From Candidatus Acetothermia bacterium (GTDB lineage: Bacteria; Bipolaricaulota; Bipolaricaulia; UBA7950), in assembly GCA_003535305.1 (NCBI GenBank), contig DOHL01000051.1:1-5729 (forward strand): a stretch of DNA of 5,729 bases, read 5' to 3'. Position 1 is the stretch's first letter, and every line of letters starts with the position of its first letter. A program made the position numbers and the translations under genes. Shown here piece after piece: positions 1 to 5,573 of the stretch. The notes under the pieces were generated by a model, which worked only from the letters and a program-made list of their open reading frames with translations, searched no databases and was not told where the DNA came from.

Positions 1-70
1 GAACCTTGAACCTCGGTCCTCGGTCCTCGGTCCTCACGCCTCCTGCCTTGTTTTCACTCATTACTCATTA
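1..70 (-). repeat. Degenerate heptanucleotide tandem array downstream of atpG
   Basis: On the plus strand this stretch divides into ten consecutive 7-base units. In order they are GAACCTT, GAACCTC, three copies of GGTCCTC, ACGCCTC, CTGCCTT, GTTTTCA and two copies of CTCATTA. Read on the minus strand the core units are RAGGNNC, such as GAGGACC and GAGGTTC. The array begins about 10 bases after the atpG stop and runs off the left edge, so its full length is unknown. It resembles, in unit length only, the short tandemly repeated repetitive (STRR) heptamers described in cyanobacteria. No coding potential or U-tract terminator is visible in it. Confidence 0.8.
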
Positions 71-79
71 CCTTCTTTC

Positions 80-934
80 TTATCTTATCTCTTCTCCGCC
101 TGCGATTATCTCGGCTATTGCTCGTGTTATCGCTTGTTGTCGTGCCTTATTATAGGTAAGAGTCAAGCTTTTGATCAAATCATCAGCATTGTCAGTAGCC
201 GCTTTCATCGCTTGCCGCCGGATTGTATGTTCGCACATCTTTGTCTCCAACAGGTAGTGAAAGATCTTTCCCGTTATATAAGTCGGCAAAAAGTAATTTA
301 GGATCCCGCCGTGATCCGGTTCTACCAGCGCGTCGGTGGGCGATAGCTCTTCTGATGGTCTTATCGGAAGTATTCGTTCGACTGTCACGCGTTGGATCAA
401 TTCGGAGAAAAAACGCATGTAGACGACATAGATTTTCTCTACTTTACCGCTCTGGTACAGAGAGAGCAGATCTTTGGCGATCTGTTTCGCGGCTGCTCTT
501 GTCGGCTCTTCATAGAGATGGGAATACACTTTAAGTAATTCATCCACTTTTCCAGTGAAGAAAGAACGTGCTTTCTCTCCGCCGGCGATGATTCTTCCCT
601 TGCCGTTTTGCTTTAGCAGTAGATCATAACCGGCGCGATTGATCGTTCCTTTAAACCGACCGCACAGGCCCCGATCAGCATTTAAGATAAGGATCGCTGT
701 TTCTGTTGCTGGGTTGGAATTCAGCAGCGGATGGCTCAGTTCAGCGTGGCTCGCTTCTGCCAAAATTGCGGCGAGAGCGCTGTCGAGCGCTTCTGCATAC
801 GGTCGTTCTGCTGTCAACTGTTTCTTGATGCGCGTTGCTTTTGTCATTGCAATCGCATGCATCGCTTTGGTGATCTGCCTGATATTGGAGATATTGTTGA
901 TCCGCCGCTTGATCTCCCGGATATGCTCTGCCAC
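80..934 (-). CDS. atpG: F1Fo ATP synthase subunit gamma
   Basis: Gamma is the central shaft of F1. Its paired N- and C-terminal helices turn inside the alpha3beta3 head and couple c-ring rotation to ATP synthesis. The 284-residue length is normal for the family. The N-terminal helix has the conserved IREIKRRI (5-12) and QITKAM (20-25, with the key Met25). The central Rossmann-like domain shows ADRGLCG (86-92). The C-terminal helix has AMKAATDNA (242-250) and LTYNKARQ (259-266). The start is GTG at 934-932, one base after the atpA stop, with GGGGG at 944-940 serving as ribosome binding site, so translation is probably coupled to atpA. One oddity is the last helix, which reads ITRAIAEI where the family usually has ITQEIxEI. 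The Glu matching E. coli gamma-E275 (mature numbering) is therefore Ala272 here. The identification is secure. Confidence 0.97.
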   Translation of the reverse strand: MAEHIREIKRRINNISNIRQITKAMHAIAMTKATRIKKQLTAERPYAEALDSALAAILAEASHAELSHPLLNSNPATETAILILNADRGLCGRFKGTINRAGYDLLLKQNGKGRIIAGGEKARSFFTGKVDELLKVYSHLYEEPTRAAAKQIAKDLLSLYQSGKVEKIYVVYMRFFSELIQRVTVERILPIRPSEELSPTDALVEPDHGGILNYFLPTYITGKIFHYLLETKMCEHTIRRQAMKAATDNADDLIKSLTLTYNKARQQAITRAIAEIIAGGEEIR

Positions 935-935
935 G

Positions 936-2450
936 TTATCCCCCGAAGATCTCTTTGAACGCAGCGAGCGCGCCCTTGATCAGCGTCTCTACCTCGGTGT
1001 TGAACGCCTGTGTTTTGCGCAGCAAGGCAAAGATACCTTCGTGTTCTGCATGGAGGAAGCGGAGAAATTCAACAGAAAACCGCCTGATTGCATCGACCGT
1101 AATCACATCAAGGTGGTTATTCACAGCAGCATAGAGTAAGACGACCTGCTCTTCGATCGGCATCGGTCGGTATTGATCCTGAGTCAATATCGCCATCAAC
1201 CGTTCGCCGCGTGCCAGTTGTGCGCGTGATTGGGCGTCAAGATCAGTGGCGAACTCAGCGAATGCCTCTAAATCACGGTATTGGGATAATTCCAGCCGCA
1301 GTTTACCGGCAACCTGTTTCATCGCTGCTGTCTGTGCCGCCCCGCCGACACGGGAGACAGAGAGACCGACGTTGATCGCCGGACGGAATCCCTGGTTGAA
1401 TAGATCCGTTTCCAGATAGATCTGCCCATCAGTGATGGAGATAATATTCGTTGGAATGTATGAGGTGATATCACCGGCCTTTGTCTCGATGATCGGAAAA
1501 GCGGTCAGTGATCCACCGCCGTGCTCAGGGGCGAGGCGGGCTGCCCGCTCTAACAGTCGCGAATGGGCATAGAATATATCGCCTGGATAAGCTTCCCGGC
1601 CAGGCGGACGGCGGAGCAATAACGCAATTTCTCGATAAGCTACCGCATGTTTTGATAGATCATCGTATACAATTAGGGCATCTTTCCCCGAATACATGAA
1701 GTGCTCCGCTATGGCACAGCCGGCGTATGGGGCAAGATATTGCAACGGTGTCGGATCTTGTGCCTCGGCCGTTACTACGGTTGTATATTCCATCGCTCCG
1801 TAGCGCTGAAGAGTATTGGCAACGCGGGCAACGGTCGATGTCTTTTGTCCGATCGCCACATAAATGCAATAGACTTCTTCATTTTTCTGATTTATGATCG
1901 TGTCGATCGCCAGTGCTGTTTTCCCTGTCCGTCGATCGCCGATGATCAGTTCCCGCTGCCCGCGCCCGATCGGAGTGATCGCATCGATCGATTTCAATCC
2001 GGTTTGCAGGGGTGTATCAACAGGAACTCGCTGCACAACGCTCGGCGCCTTCACCTCTACGCGGCGTATAGTAGAGGTAGTGATCTCCCCTTTCCCGTCA
2101 CGTGGTTGACCGAGAGGATCAACGATCCGGCCGAGCAGCGCCTCTCCGACAGGCACTTCCAGCACTAACCCGCTGCGGCGAACCTCATCGCCTTCTTTGA
2201 TCGACTCTTCATCTCCGAACAGGGCGATACCGACACTATCCTCTTCCAGGTTGACGATCAATCCGGGAATATCACCCGGGAAATTTACTATTTCAGATGA
2301 GACCGCTCGTTCTAATCCGAAAACACGAGCGATACCGTCTCCTACTTCGACGACCACTCCCACTTCGTCCAATGTCAATTCATGGCGAAATCTCTTGATT
2401 TGCTCTTTGATGATTGCGCTTATTTCATCTTTTCTTACCCGTTGAGCCAA
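936..2450 (-). CDS. atpA: F1Fo ATP synthase subunit alpha
   Basis: Alpha is the regulatory, non-catalytic nucleotide-binding subunit of the F1 hexamer. At 504 residues it has the standard length. The N-terminal helix (about 1-22) that binds delta is present. It is followed by the beta-barrel (about 27-95), the nucleotide domain and the C-terminal helical bundle (from about 380). Visible motifs are a P-loop GDRRTGKT (171-178), a Walker B strand ALIVYDD (258-264), and the alpha/beta signature PAINVGLSVS (357-366), followed by the arginine finger Arg367 in SRVGG. The P-loop carries Arg174 where Gln is nearly invariant in alpha subunits. The start is TTG at 2450-2448, 6 bases after the atpH stop. 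An AGGAGG at 2466-2461 lies inside the end of atpH, with a 10-base spacer. No ATG gives a full-length N-terminus. Confidence 0.98.
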   Translation of the reverse strand: MAQRVRKDEISAIIKEQIKRFRHELTLDEVGVVVEVGDGIARVFGLERAVSSEIVNFPGDIPGLIVNLEEDSVGIALFGDEESIKEGDEVRRSGLVLEVPVGEALLGRIVDPLGQPRDGKGEITTSTIRRVEVKAPSVVQRVPVDTPLQTGLKSIDAITPIGRGQRELIIGDRRTGKTALAIDTIINQKNEEVYCIYVAIGQKTSTVARVANTLQRYGAMEYTTVVTAEAQDPTPLQYLAPYAGCAIAEHFMYSGKDALIVYDDLSKHAVAYREIALLLRRPPGREAYPGDIFYAHSRLLERAARLAPEHGGGSLTAFPIIETKAGDITSYIPTNIISITDGQIYLETDLFNQGFRPAINVGLSVSRVGGAAQTAAMKQVAGKLRLELSQYRDLEAFAEFATDLDAQSRAQLARGERLMAILTQDQYRPMPIEEQVVLLYAAVNNHLDVITVDAIRRFSVEFLRFLHAEHEGIFALLRKTQAFNTEVETLIKGALAAFKEIFGG

Positions 2451-2456
2451 ATTTAA

Positions 2457-3005
2457 CTATCCTCCTCGCTGGCTATTGCTGATTGAATATCCAAGCTGTT
2501 GCAGCCGCCTTTGTAATGAACCATCGATCACTCTTCCTTCATGCTCTATCTTCACTCCGCCAAGCAGGGAGGGTTCGATCACCACTTTCGAAATAACGGC
2601 GCGTCTGATAACCTTTGCCATGCAATTCTCGATGTGCTGTTGCTCTTTCTGCGATAGCAGTCGCGGGCTGCGGATGGTCACATAACTGATTCCCTCTTGC
2701 TCGGCACGTATTTTGATTAACTCATCGTAGATCAACGCGAGATACTCCTCGCGGTTTCTGCGTACCAATAACGCCAAAAAGTTCATCAAATATTCAGGTA
2801 ATCGGGGAAAGATCTTCTTTATGACTTCGTCTTTGGCTTGGTCAGAGATAAGCGGGTGAATAAAGAGGCGCAATAGATCAGGATGCTCTTCCATAATCGT
2901 CACTACCATGCGGTAATCAGCTTCCAGCTCGTCGAGCATCTCCTCTTCTCTGCCCAAGGCATAAAGGGCTCCGGCATAGGTAGTAGCGATCTCTTTTGAC
3001 TTCAT
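2457..3005 (-). CDS. atpH: F1Fo ATP synthase subunit delta
   Basis: Delta (OSCP family) sits on top of F1 and links the alpha N-termini to the b-subunit outer stalk. The 182-residue protein has the usual N-terminal six-helix domain, with the early YAGALYAL segment (10-17). Its C-terminal signature PSLLGGVKIEHEGRVIDGS is followed by LQRRLQQL, matching the conserved family ending in which a GG.xI..xxxVIDGS motif precedes a short helix. The ATG at 3005-3003 overlaps the atpF stop in an ATGA arrangement (3005-3002). No strong Shine-Dalgarno is visible, so translation probably depends on termination and reinitiation from atpF. The gene's end supplies the AGGAGG used for atpA. Nothing is missing or unusual. 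Confidence 0.96.
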   Translation of the reverse strand: MKSKEIATTYAGALYALGREEEMLDELEADYRMVVTIMEEHPDLLRLFIHPLISDQAKDEVIKKIFPRLPEYLMNFLALLVRRNREEYLALIYDELIKIRAEQEGISYVTIRSPRLLSQKEQQHIENCMAKVIRRAVISKVVIEPSLLGGVKIEHEGRVIDGSLQRRLQQLGYSISNSQRGG

Positions 3006-3526
3006 TGTGCCATTCTCATCGGCTCTTCTTCGATGCTTGCCAACAGTTTATCGATCAGTTGCCGATGATCATCGATGTTGATCTCCCGTTCCAGCACCTG
3101 TGCAGCGCCGCTAACGACTATCTCTGCATAAGCATGACGCAGATCGGCGCGCATAAGCTCCTGTTCGCGTTCTGAGACGATTTGCGCGTCAGTGATTATC
3201 TGCGCCGCCTCGATCTTTGCCTGTTCCTTTGCTTGAGTAATGATCTCTTCTGCACGATTGCCGGCTTCCTCATCCATCCGCCGCGCGCGCGCCTGTGCTT
3301 CTTGTAGTTCTTTCTCTCGCCGCCAGACAAGCTGGACTGCTCGTTCTTGATCGATTCTCGCTGCCTCCATCCGACCGGCGATCTTCTCCCGACGTTGATC
3401 TAAATACTCCAGAGCCGGTTTAAAGAGCAGCCTCTTCAACAACCAGACAAGGATAAGAAAATGGATTACGCCGGAGACCAATGTCCAGTTCAGATCGCGG
3501 ACGATCCTTCCCCATTCAAAATCCAT
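3002..3526 (-). CDS. atpF: F1Fo ATP synthase subunit b
   Basis: Subunit b is the membrane-anchored peripheral stalk that stops the alpha3beta3 head from turning. The 174-residue protein has a short lead, one membrane helix at about 14-35 and the conserved Lys36-Pro37. A long, highly charged helix rich in Arg, Glu, Gln and Ala follows (about 45-135), as expected for the right-handed coiled-coil dimer. The C-terminal part would contact delta. Only one b-type gene is present, which points to a b2 homodimer rather than the b/b' pair of cyanobacteria and alphaproteobacteria. The ATG at 3526-3524 is chosen over the adjacent in-frame GTG (3529-3527) because GGGAG at 3537-3533 is 6 bases from the ATG and only 3 from the GTG. 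The end overlaps atpH by 4 bases. Confidence 0.95.
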   Translation of the reverse strand: MDFEWGRIVRDLNWTLVSGVIHFLILVWLLKRLLFKPALEYLDQRREKIAGRMEAARIDQERAVQLVWRREKELQEAQARARRMDEEAGNRAEEIITQAKEQAKIEAAQIITDAQIVSEREQELMRADLRHAYAEIVVSGAAQVLEREINIDDHRQLIDKLLASIEEEPMRMAQ

Positions 3527-3532
3527 CACATA

Positions 3533-3537
3533 CTCCC
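3533..3537 (-). promoter_or_regulatory. Ribosome binding site of atpF
   Basis: GGGAG on the minus strand lies just after the atpE stop (TAA at 3541-3539) and 6 bases before the ATG at 3526. This spacing favours the ATG over the GTG one codon upstream. Confidence 0.65.
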
Positions 3538-3538
3538 T

Positions 3539-3814
3539 TTACACTACGAACAAGAGAATAATCGCCACAACGAGCGAATAGATTCCTGTTGTCTCAGCGA
3601 TCGCCTGTCCGAGAATCATCGTCCGCGTCAACACCCCTGCCATCTCCGGTTGACGGGCAATCCCGTCCAGCGCATGTGCAGCGGCGAGCCCTTGGCCGAT
3701 TGCCGGTCCGATCGCTCCGATCCCCATACATATCCCAGCAGCGAGGTATTTGGCTACTGATATCAGATCAGCGCCGGAAATCGTGGTTACCACTTGTTGT
3801 ACCTCTTGTGACAT
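3539..3814 (-). CDS. atpE: F1Fo ATP synthase subunit c, with Na+-type ion-binding motif
   Basis: Subunit c forms the rotor ring that carries ions through the membrane. The 91-residue protein is a two-helix hairpin. Helix 1 is glycine-rich (about 20-48, with G27, G31, G33, G36, G40 and G42). The polar loop holds the conserved RQP (54-56), and helix 2 (about 64-91) carries the ion-binding carboxylate Glu74. Residues around the site match the motif reported for Na+-binding rings (P-x3-Q in helix 1, E-S or E-T in helix 2): Pro37, Gln41, Glu74 and Thr75, with Thr76 and Tyr79 also as in Ilyobacter-type c subunits. That motif is established for the family; Na+ use by this enzyme is inferred. A near-perfect AAGGAGG precedes the ATG and fits the high c-subunit copy number needed. 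There are 22 bases between atpB and atpE. Confidence 0.97.
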   Translation of the reverse strand: MSQEVQQVVTTISGADLISVAKYLAAGICMGIGAIGPAIGQGLAAAHALDGIARQPEMAGVLTRTMILGQAIAETTGIYSLVVAIILLFVV

Positions 3815-3820
3815 TAACTA

Positions 3821-3827
3821 CCTCCTT
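3821..3827 (-). promoter_or_regulatory. Strong ribosome binding site of atpE
   Basis: AAGGAGG on the minus strand is 6 bases before the atpE ATG (3814). It is the closest match to the anti-Shine-Dalgarno consensus among the intergenic sites here and fits the need for many c subunits per complex. Confidence 0.8.
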
Positions 3828-3836
3828 CTGATCGAT

Positions 3837-4529
3837 CTATCCTTCCACCGCAATATTGATATAAGCAACGGCGAGAAGGGTGAAAACAAATGCCTGTATC
3901 AATCCGACAAATAATCCGAAAAAAAAGTTGAGAAGCAACGGCATAAAGACTGGGATAAGGTTGGATACAATATAAACTAAGGCGATTCCCCCGAAGATAT
4001 TACCGAATAGACGGAACGAGTGTGAAAGCGGTTTAGCCAACTCGCCGATGATATTGATCGGTAAGAGGAATGGATACGGTTCGATGAATCCTTTGAAGTA
4101 CTGTTTCGGCCCTTTGATCCGTATTGCGAACCAGTGGGAGAGAACAAAGACCAATAACGCTAACCCCAACGTTATGTTGAAGTTGGCCGTCGGCGAAAAG
4201 AATAACGGGATGATTGACAGCCAGTTGGAAAGGAGCAGAAAGAGAAAGAGCGTCGCGATGAATGGAAAGAGCCTCCTTGCCAGGCGTGCGGATGCGAAAC
4301 CAGCTGTAAGTTGACTTTCGATAAGATCGATCAGCGCTTCCAAGGCGGCCTGAATGCGCGTCGGTTTCTCTTCGACCTTCTGACTTAATCCACGCCGCAG
4401 AACCAAAGCGAGAGCAACAGTAACGAGGATGACGAGCCATAGCATGATCGTCGCAATAACATCGAAACTGAATCTGACCCCTCCGATATAGAGGGTGAGA
4501 ATAAGTTTTTCGCCTAACGGTTCGAGCAT
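3837..4529 (-). CDS. atpB: F1Fo ATP synthase subunit a
   Basis: Subunit a is the stator channel that passes ions to and from the c-ring. The 230-residue protein has several hydrophobic helices. The essential arginine is Arg173 in SHSFRLFGN (170-177), preceded by GELAKPL (162-168), and the last helix has GLIQAFVF with Gln212. PTANFNITLGLAL (113-125) matches the conserved loop and helix of the family. The start ATG at 4529-4527 is chosen because AGGAGGG (4541-4535) lies 5 bases upstream and the protein then begins normally with MLEPLGEKL. The frame stays open upstream to an ATG at 4604, but that would add 25 basic residues lying over the preceding gene without a ribosome binding site. The start overlaps the atpI-like gene by 16 bases. 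Confidence 0.96.
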   Translation of the reverse strand: MLEPLGEKLILTLYIGGVRFSFDVIATIMLWLVILVTVALALVLRRGLSQKVEEKPTRIQAALEALIDLIESQLTAGFASARLARRLFPFIATLFLFLLLSNWLSIIPLFFSPTANFNITLGLALLVFVLSHWFAIRIKGPKQYFKGFIEPYPFLLPINIIGELAKPLSHSFRLFGNIFGGIALVYIVSNLIPVFMPLLLNFFFGLFVGLIQAFVFTLLAVAYINIAVEG

Positions 4530-4936
4530 CCATTCCCTCCTTTTCCTTTGCCGATGATCAGCGATAGGTAGAAAATTGATTGCGCAAAGAGCAGCCCGGC
4601 GCATGCCGCCAGCAGGTCGACTGGCGATAGATAGGCTGCCGCAACGAGCATTACCGCCAAAAATAAATACCGGCCGATAAATCCAATCACAGCAATTTTG
4701 CTCGCTACTTGCCGCGATCGGTTTTGACTGATCAACTTTCCCGTCTCCAACAGGAAAAGACCATTGATAAGAAAAAGAACGACTCCATAGAGAAAGCCGA
4801 ACAAATGTGCTCTTGTGCCGAAGAGAGCCACCGCGGCTATCGCAAGAAAAAGAACGAGACTCAGCTCCCTTAAACAGAAGAAATCAACAAATTTCTGATC
4901 TCTACGTTCTGGAGTAGAAGGTTTTACCGGTTTCAA
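4514..4936 (-). CDS. atpI: AtpI-like membrane protein (probable ATP synthase assembly factor)
   Basis: This 140-residue protein has four hydrophobic segments (about 24-40, 44-63, 81-103 and 106-128), a charged N-terminus and a Gly/Lys-rich tail. Its size, its four-helix layout, the second-helix pattern LFGFLYGVVLFLINGLFLL and the third-helix GRYLFLAVML resemble the ATP synthase I chain (AtpI/UncI) family. That family is poorly conserved and usually encoded just before atpB, as here. In Na+-translocating enzymes AtpI has been shown to help assemble the c-ring, and a similar job is inferred. The start is TTG at 4936-4934, one base after the frr stop, with no clear Shine-Dalgarno, which suggests coupling to frr. 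The family assignment rests on topology and position more than on signature residues. Confidence 0.75.
   Translation of the reverse strand: MKPVKPSTPERRDQKFVDFFCLRELSLVLFLAIAAVALFGTRAHLFGFLYGVVLFLINGLFLLETGKLISQNRSRQVASKIAVIGFIGRYLFLAVMLVAAAYLSPVDLLAACAGLLFAQSIFYLSLIIGKGKGGNGCSNR
4535..4541 (-). promoter_or_regulatory. Ribosome binding site of atpB, inside the atpI-like gene
   Basis: AGGAGGG on the minus strand, 5 bases before the ATG at 4529, fixes the atpB start. In the overlapping atpI-like frame these bases encode part of its Gly/Lys-rich tail. Confidence 0.8.
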
Positions 4937-4937
4937 T

Positions 4938-5495
4938 TTAGATTGTGCGTAGTTGTTCTTGTTTTTGATCGACTATCTTGTCGATCTGTTCTGAATAAGA
5001 GTGGATATCCTTGTCGACCTGCTCGCGATACCGATGGTAATCATCTTCTGATATCTGTTTATCTTTTTTCAACGCATTGAGCTTTTCATTCGCTTCGCGA
5101 CGGATATTACGTAGAGCCACCTTTGTCTCTTCCCCTCGTTTCTTGATGATCTTGGCAAGATCATCACGGCGTTGCTCAGAGAGCCTGGGGATCTTTATCC
5201 GAATAATCATTCCATCATTAGCCGGATTTAAGCCGAGGTCAGCAGCAAGGATCGCCTTTTCCATCGCAGCTATCTGTGTCTTATCATAAGGATGAATAGC
5301 CAACAAGTTCGGATCAGGCGTTGTGATATTCCCCAACTCGCGCAGTGGAACAGAGGTTCCATAATAATCAACGATTATATCCTCGACCATCATGGGATTG
5401 GCCCGTCCGGTCTGAATTTTCGTCAGACTCTCCTTGAGAGTGCTGATACTACGCTTCATATGATCGTGTAACTTCATTAATATATCTTCCAGCAT
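4938..5495 (-). CDS. frr: Ribosome recycling factor (RRF)
   Basis: RRF acts with EF-G to split the post-termination ribosome in the cytoplasm. From the ATG at 5495 the protein has 185 residues, exactly the common bacterial length, and it aligns with E. coli RRF without an offset as far as I can follow. Visible landmarks are TGRANP (29-34), VDYYGT and VPLREL in domain II (42-54), DLGLNP (86-91), and LSEQRRDDLAKI followed by VALRNIRREAN with the functional Arg132. A GAGGTG lies 4 bases upstream of the ATG. The frame stays open 54 codons further upstream, but that part translates the heptanucleotide array and is not RRF. The stop is one base before the atpI-like start. frr usually follows pyrH; here it leads the ATP synthase genes. 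Confidence 0.97.
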   Translation of the reverse strand: MLEDILMKLHDHMKRSISTLKESLTKIQTGRANPMMVEDIIVDYYGTSVPLRELGNITTPDPNLLAIHPYDKTQIAAMEKAILAADLGLNPANDGMIIRIKIPRLSEQRRDDLAKIIKKRGEETKVALRNIRREANEKLNALKKDKQISEDDYHRYREQVDKDIHSYSEQIDKIVDQKQEQLRTI

Positions 5496-5499
5496 ATAA

Positions 5500-5505
5500 C
5501 ACCTC
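5500..5505 (-). promoter_or_regulatory. Ribosome binding site of frr
   Basis: GAGGTG on the minus strand, 4 bases before the ATG at 5495 (6 bases counted from the GAGG core), decides the start of the 185-residue RRF against longer upstream readings. Confidence 0.7.
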
Positions 5506-5513
5506 ACAACAAC

Positions 5514-5542
5514 AGTGTAACAGTAAATATGAGTTAAATCAA
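5514..5542 (-). promoter_or_regulatory. Candidate sigma-70-type promoter for the frr-atp operon
   Basis: On the minus strand a -35-like TTGATT (5542-5537) and a -10-like TACACT (5519-5514) are separated by exactly 17 bases. TG one base before the -10 gives an extended -10 form. The segment is AT-rich compared with the array upstream and is the best promoter match before frr. Predicted transcription would start near 5507, leaving a leader of only about 12 bases that begins almost at the Shine-Dalgarno. This is a motif match by eye; further upstream promoters outside the window are possible. Confidence 0.5.
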
Positions 5543-5573
5543 CCTGTGGGTTTTCGGTTAAGAGTTTCGGAGC

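Noticed and set aside
639..1139. Open frame of 166 codons on the plus strand (also 223-534, 1701-2168 and others)
   Set aside because: They lie opposite clearly conserved atp genes, show no recognisable domain and look like antisense shadows.
3598..3605. Cyanobacterial HIP1 octamer GCGATCGC
   Set aside because: I saw only this one copy, inside atpE. HIP1-rich genomes carry it about once per kilobase or more, so it is probably a by-product of the GATC excess.
4033..4533. Minus-strand frame of 166 codons overlapping atpB
   Set aside because: It is out of frame with the well-conserved subunit a and has no family-like sequence.
4530..4604. Longer atpB start at 4604
   Set aside because: It adds a basic stretch over the atpI-like gene with no Shine-Dalgarno, whereas the ATG at 4529 has AGGAGGG at good spacing and a family-like N-terminus.
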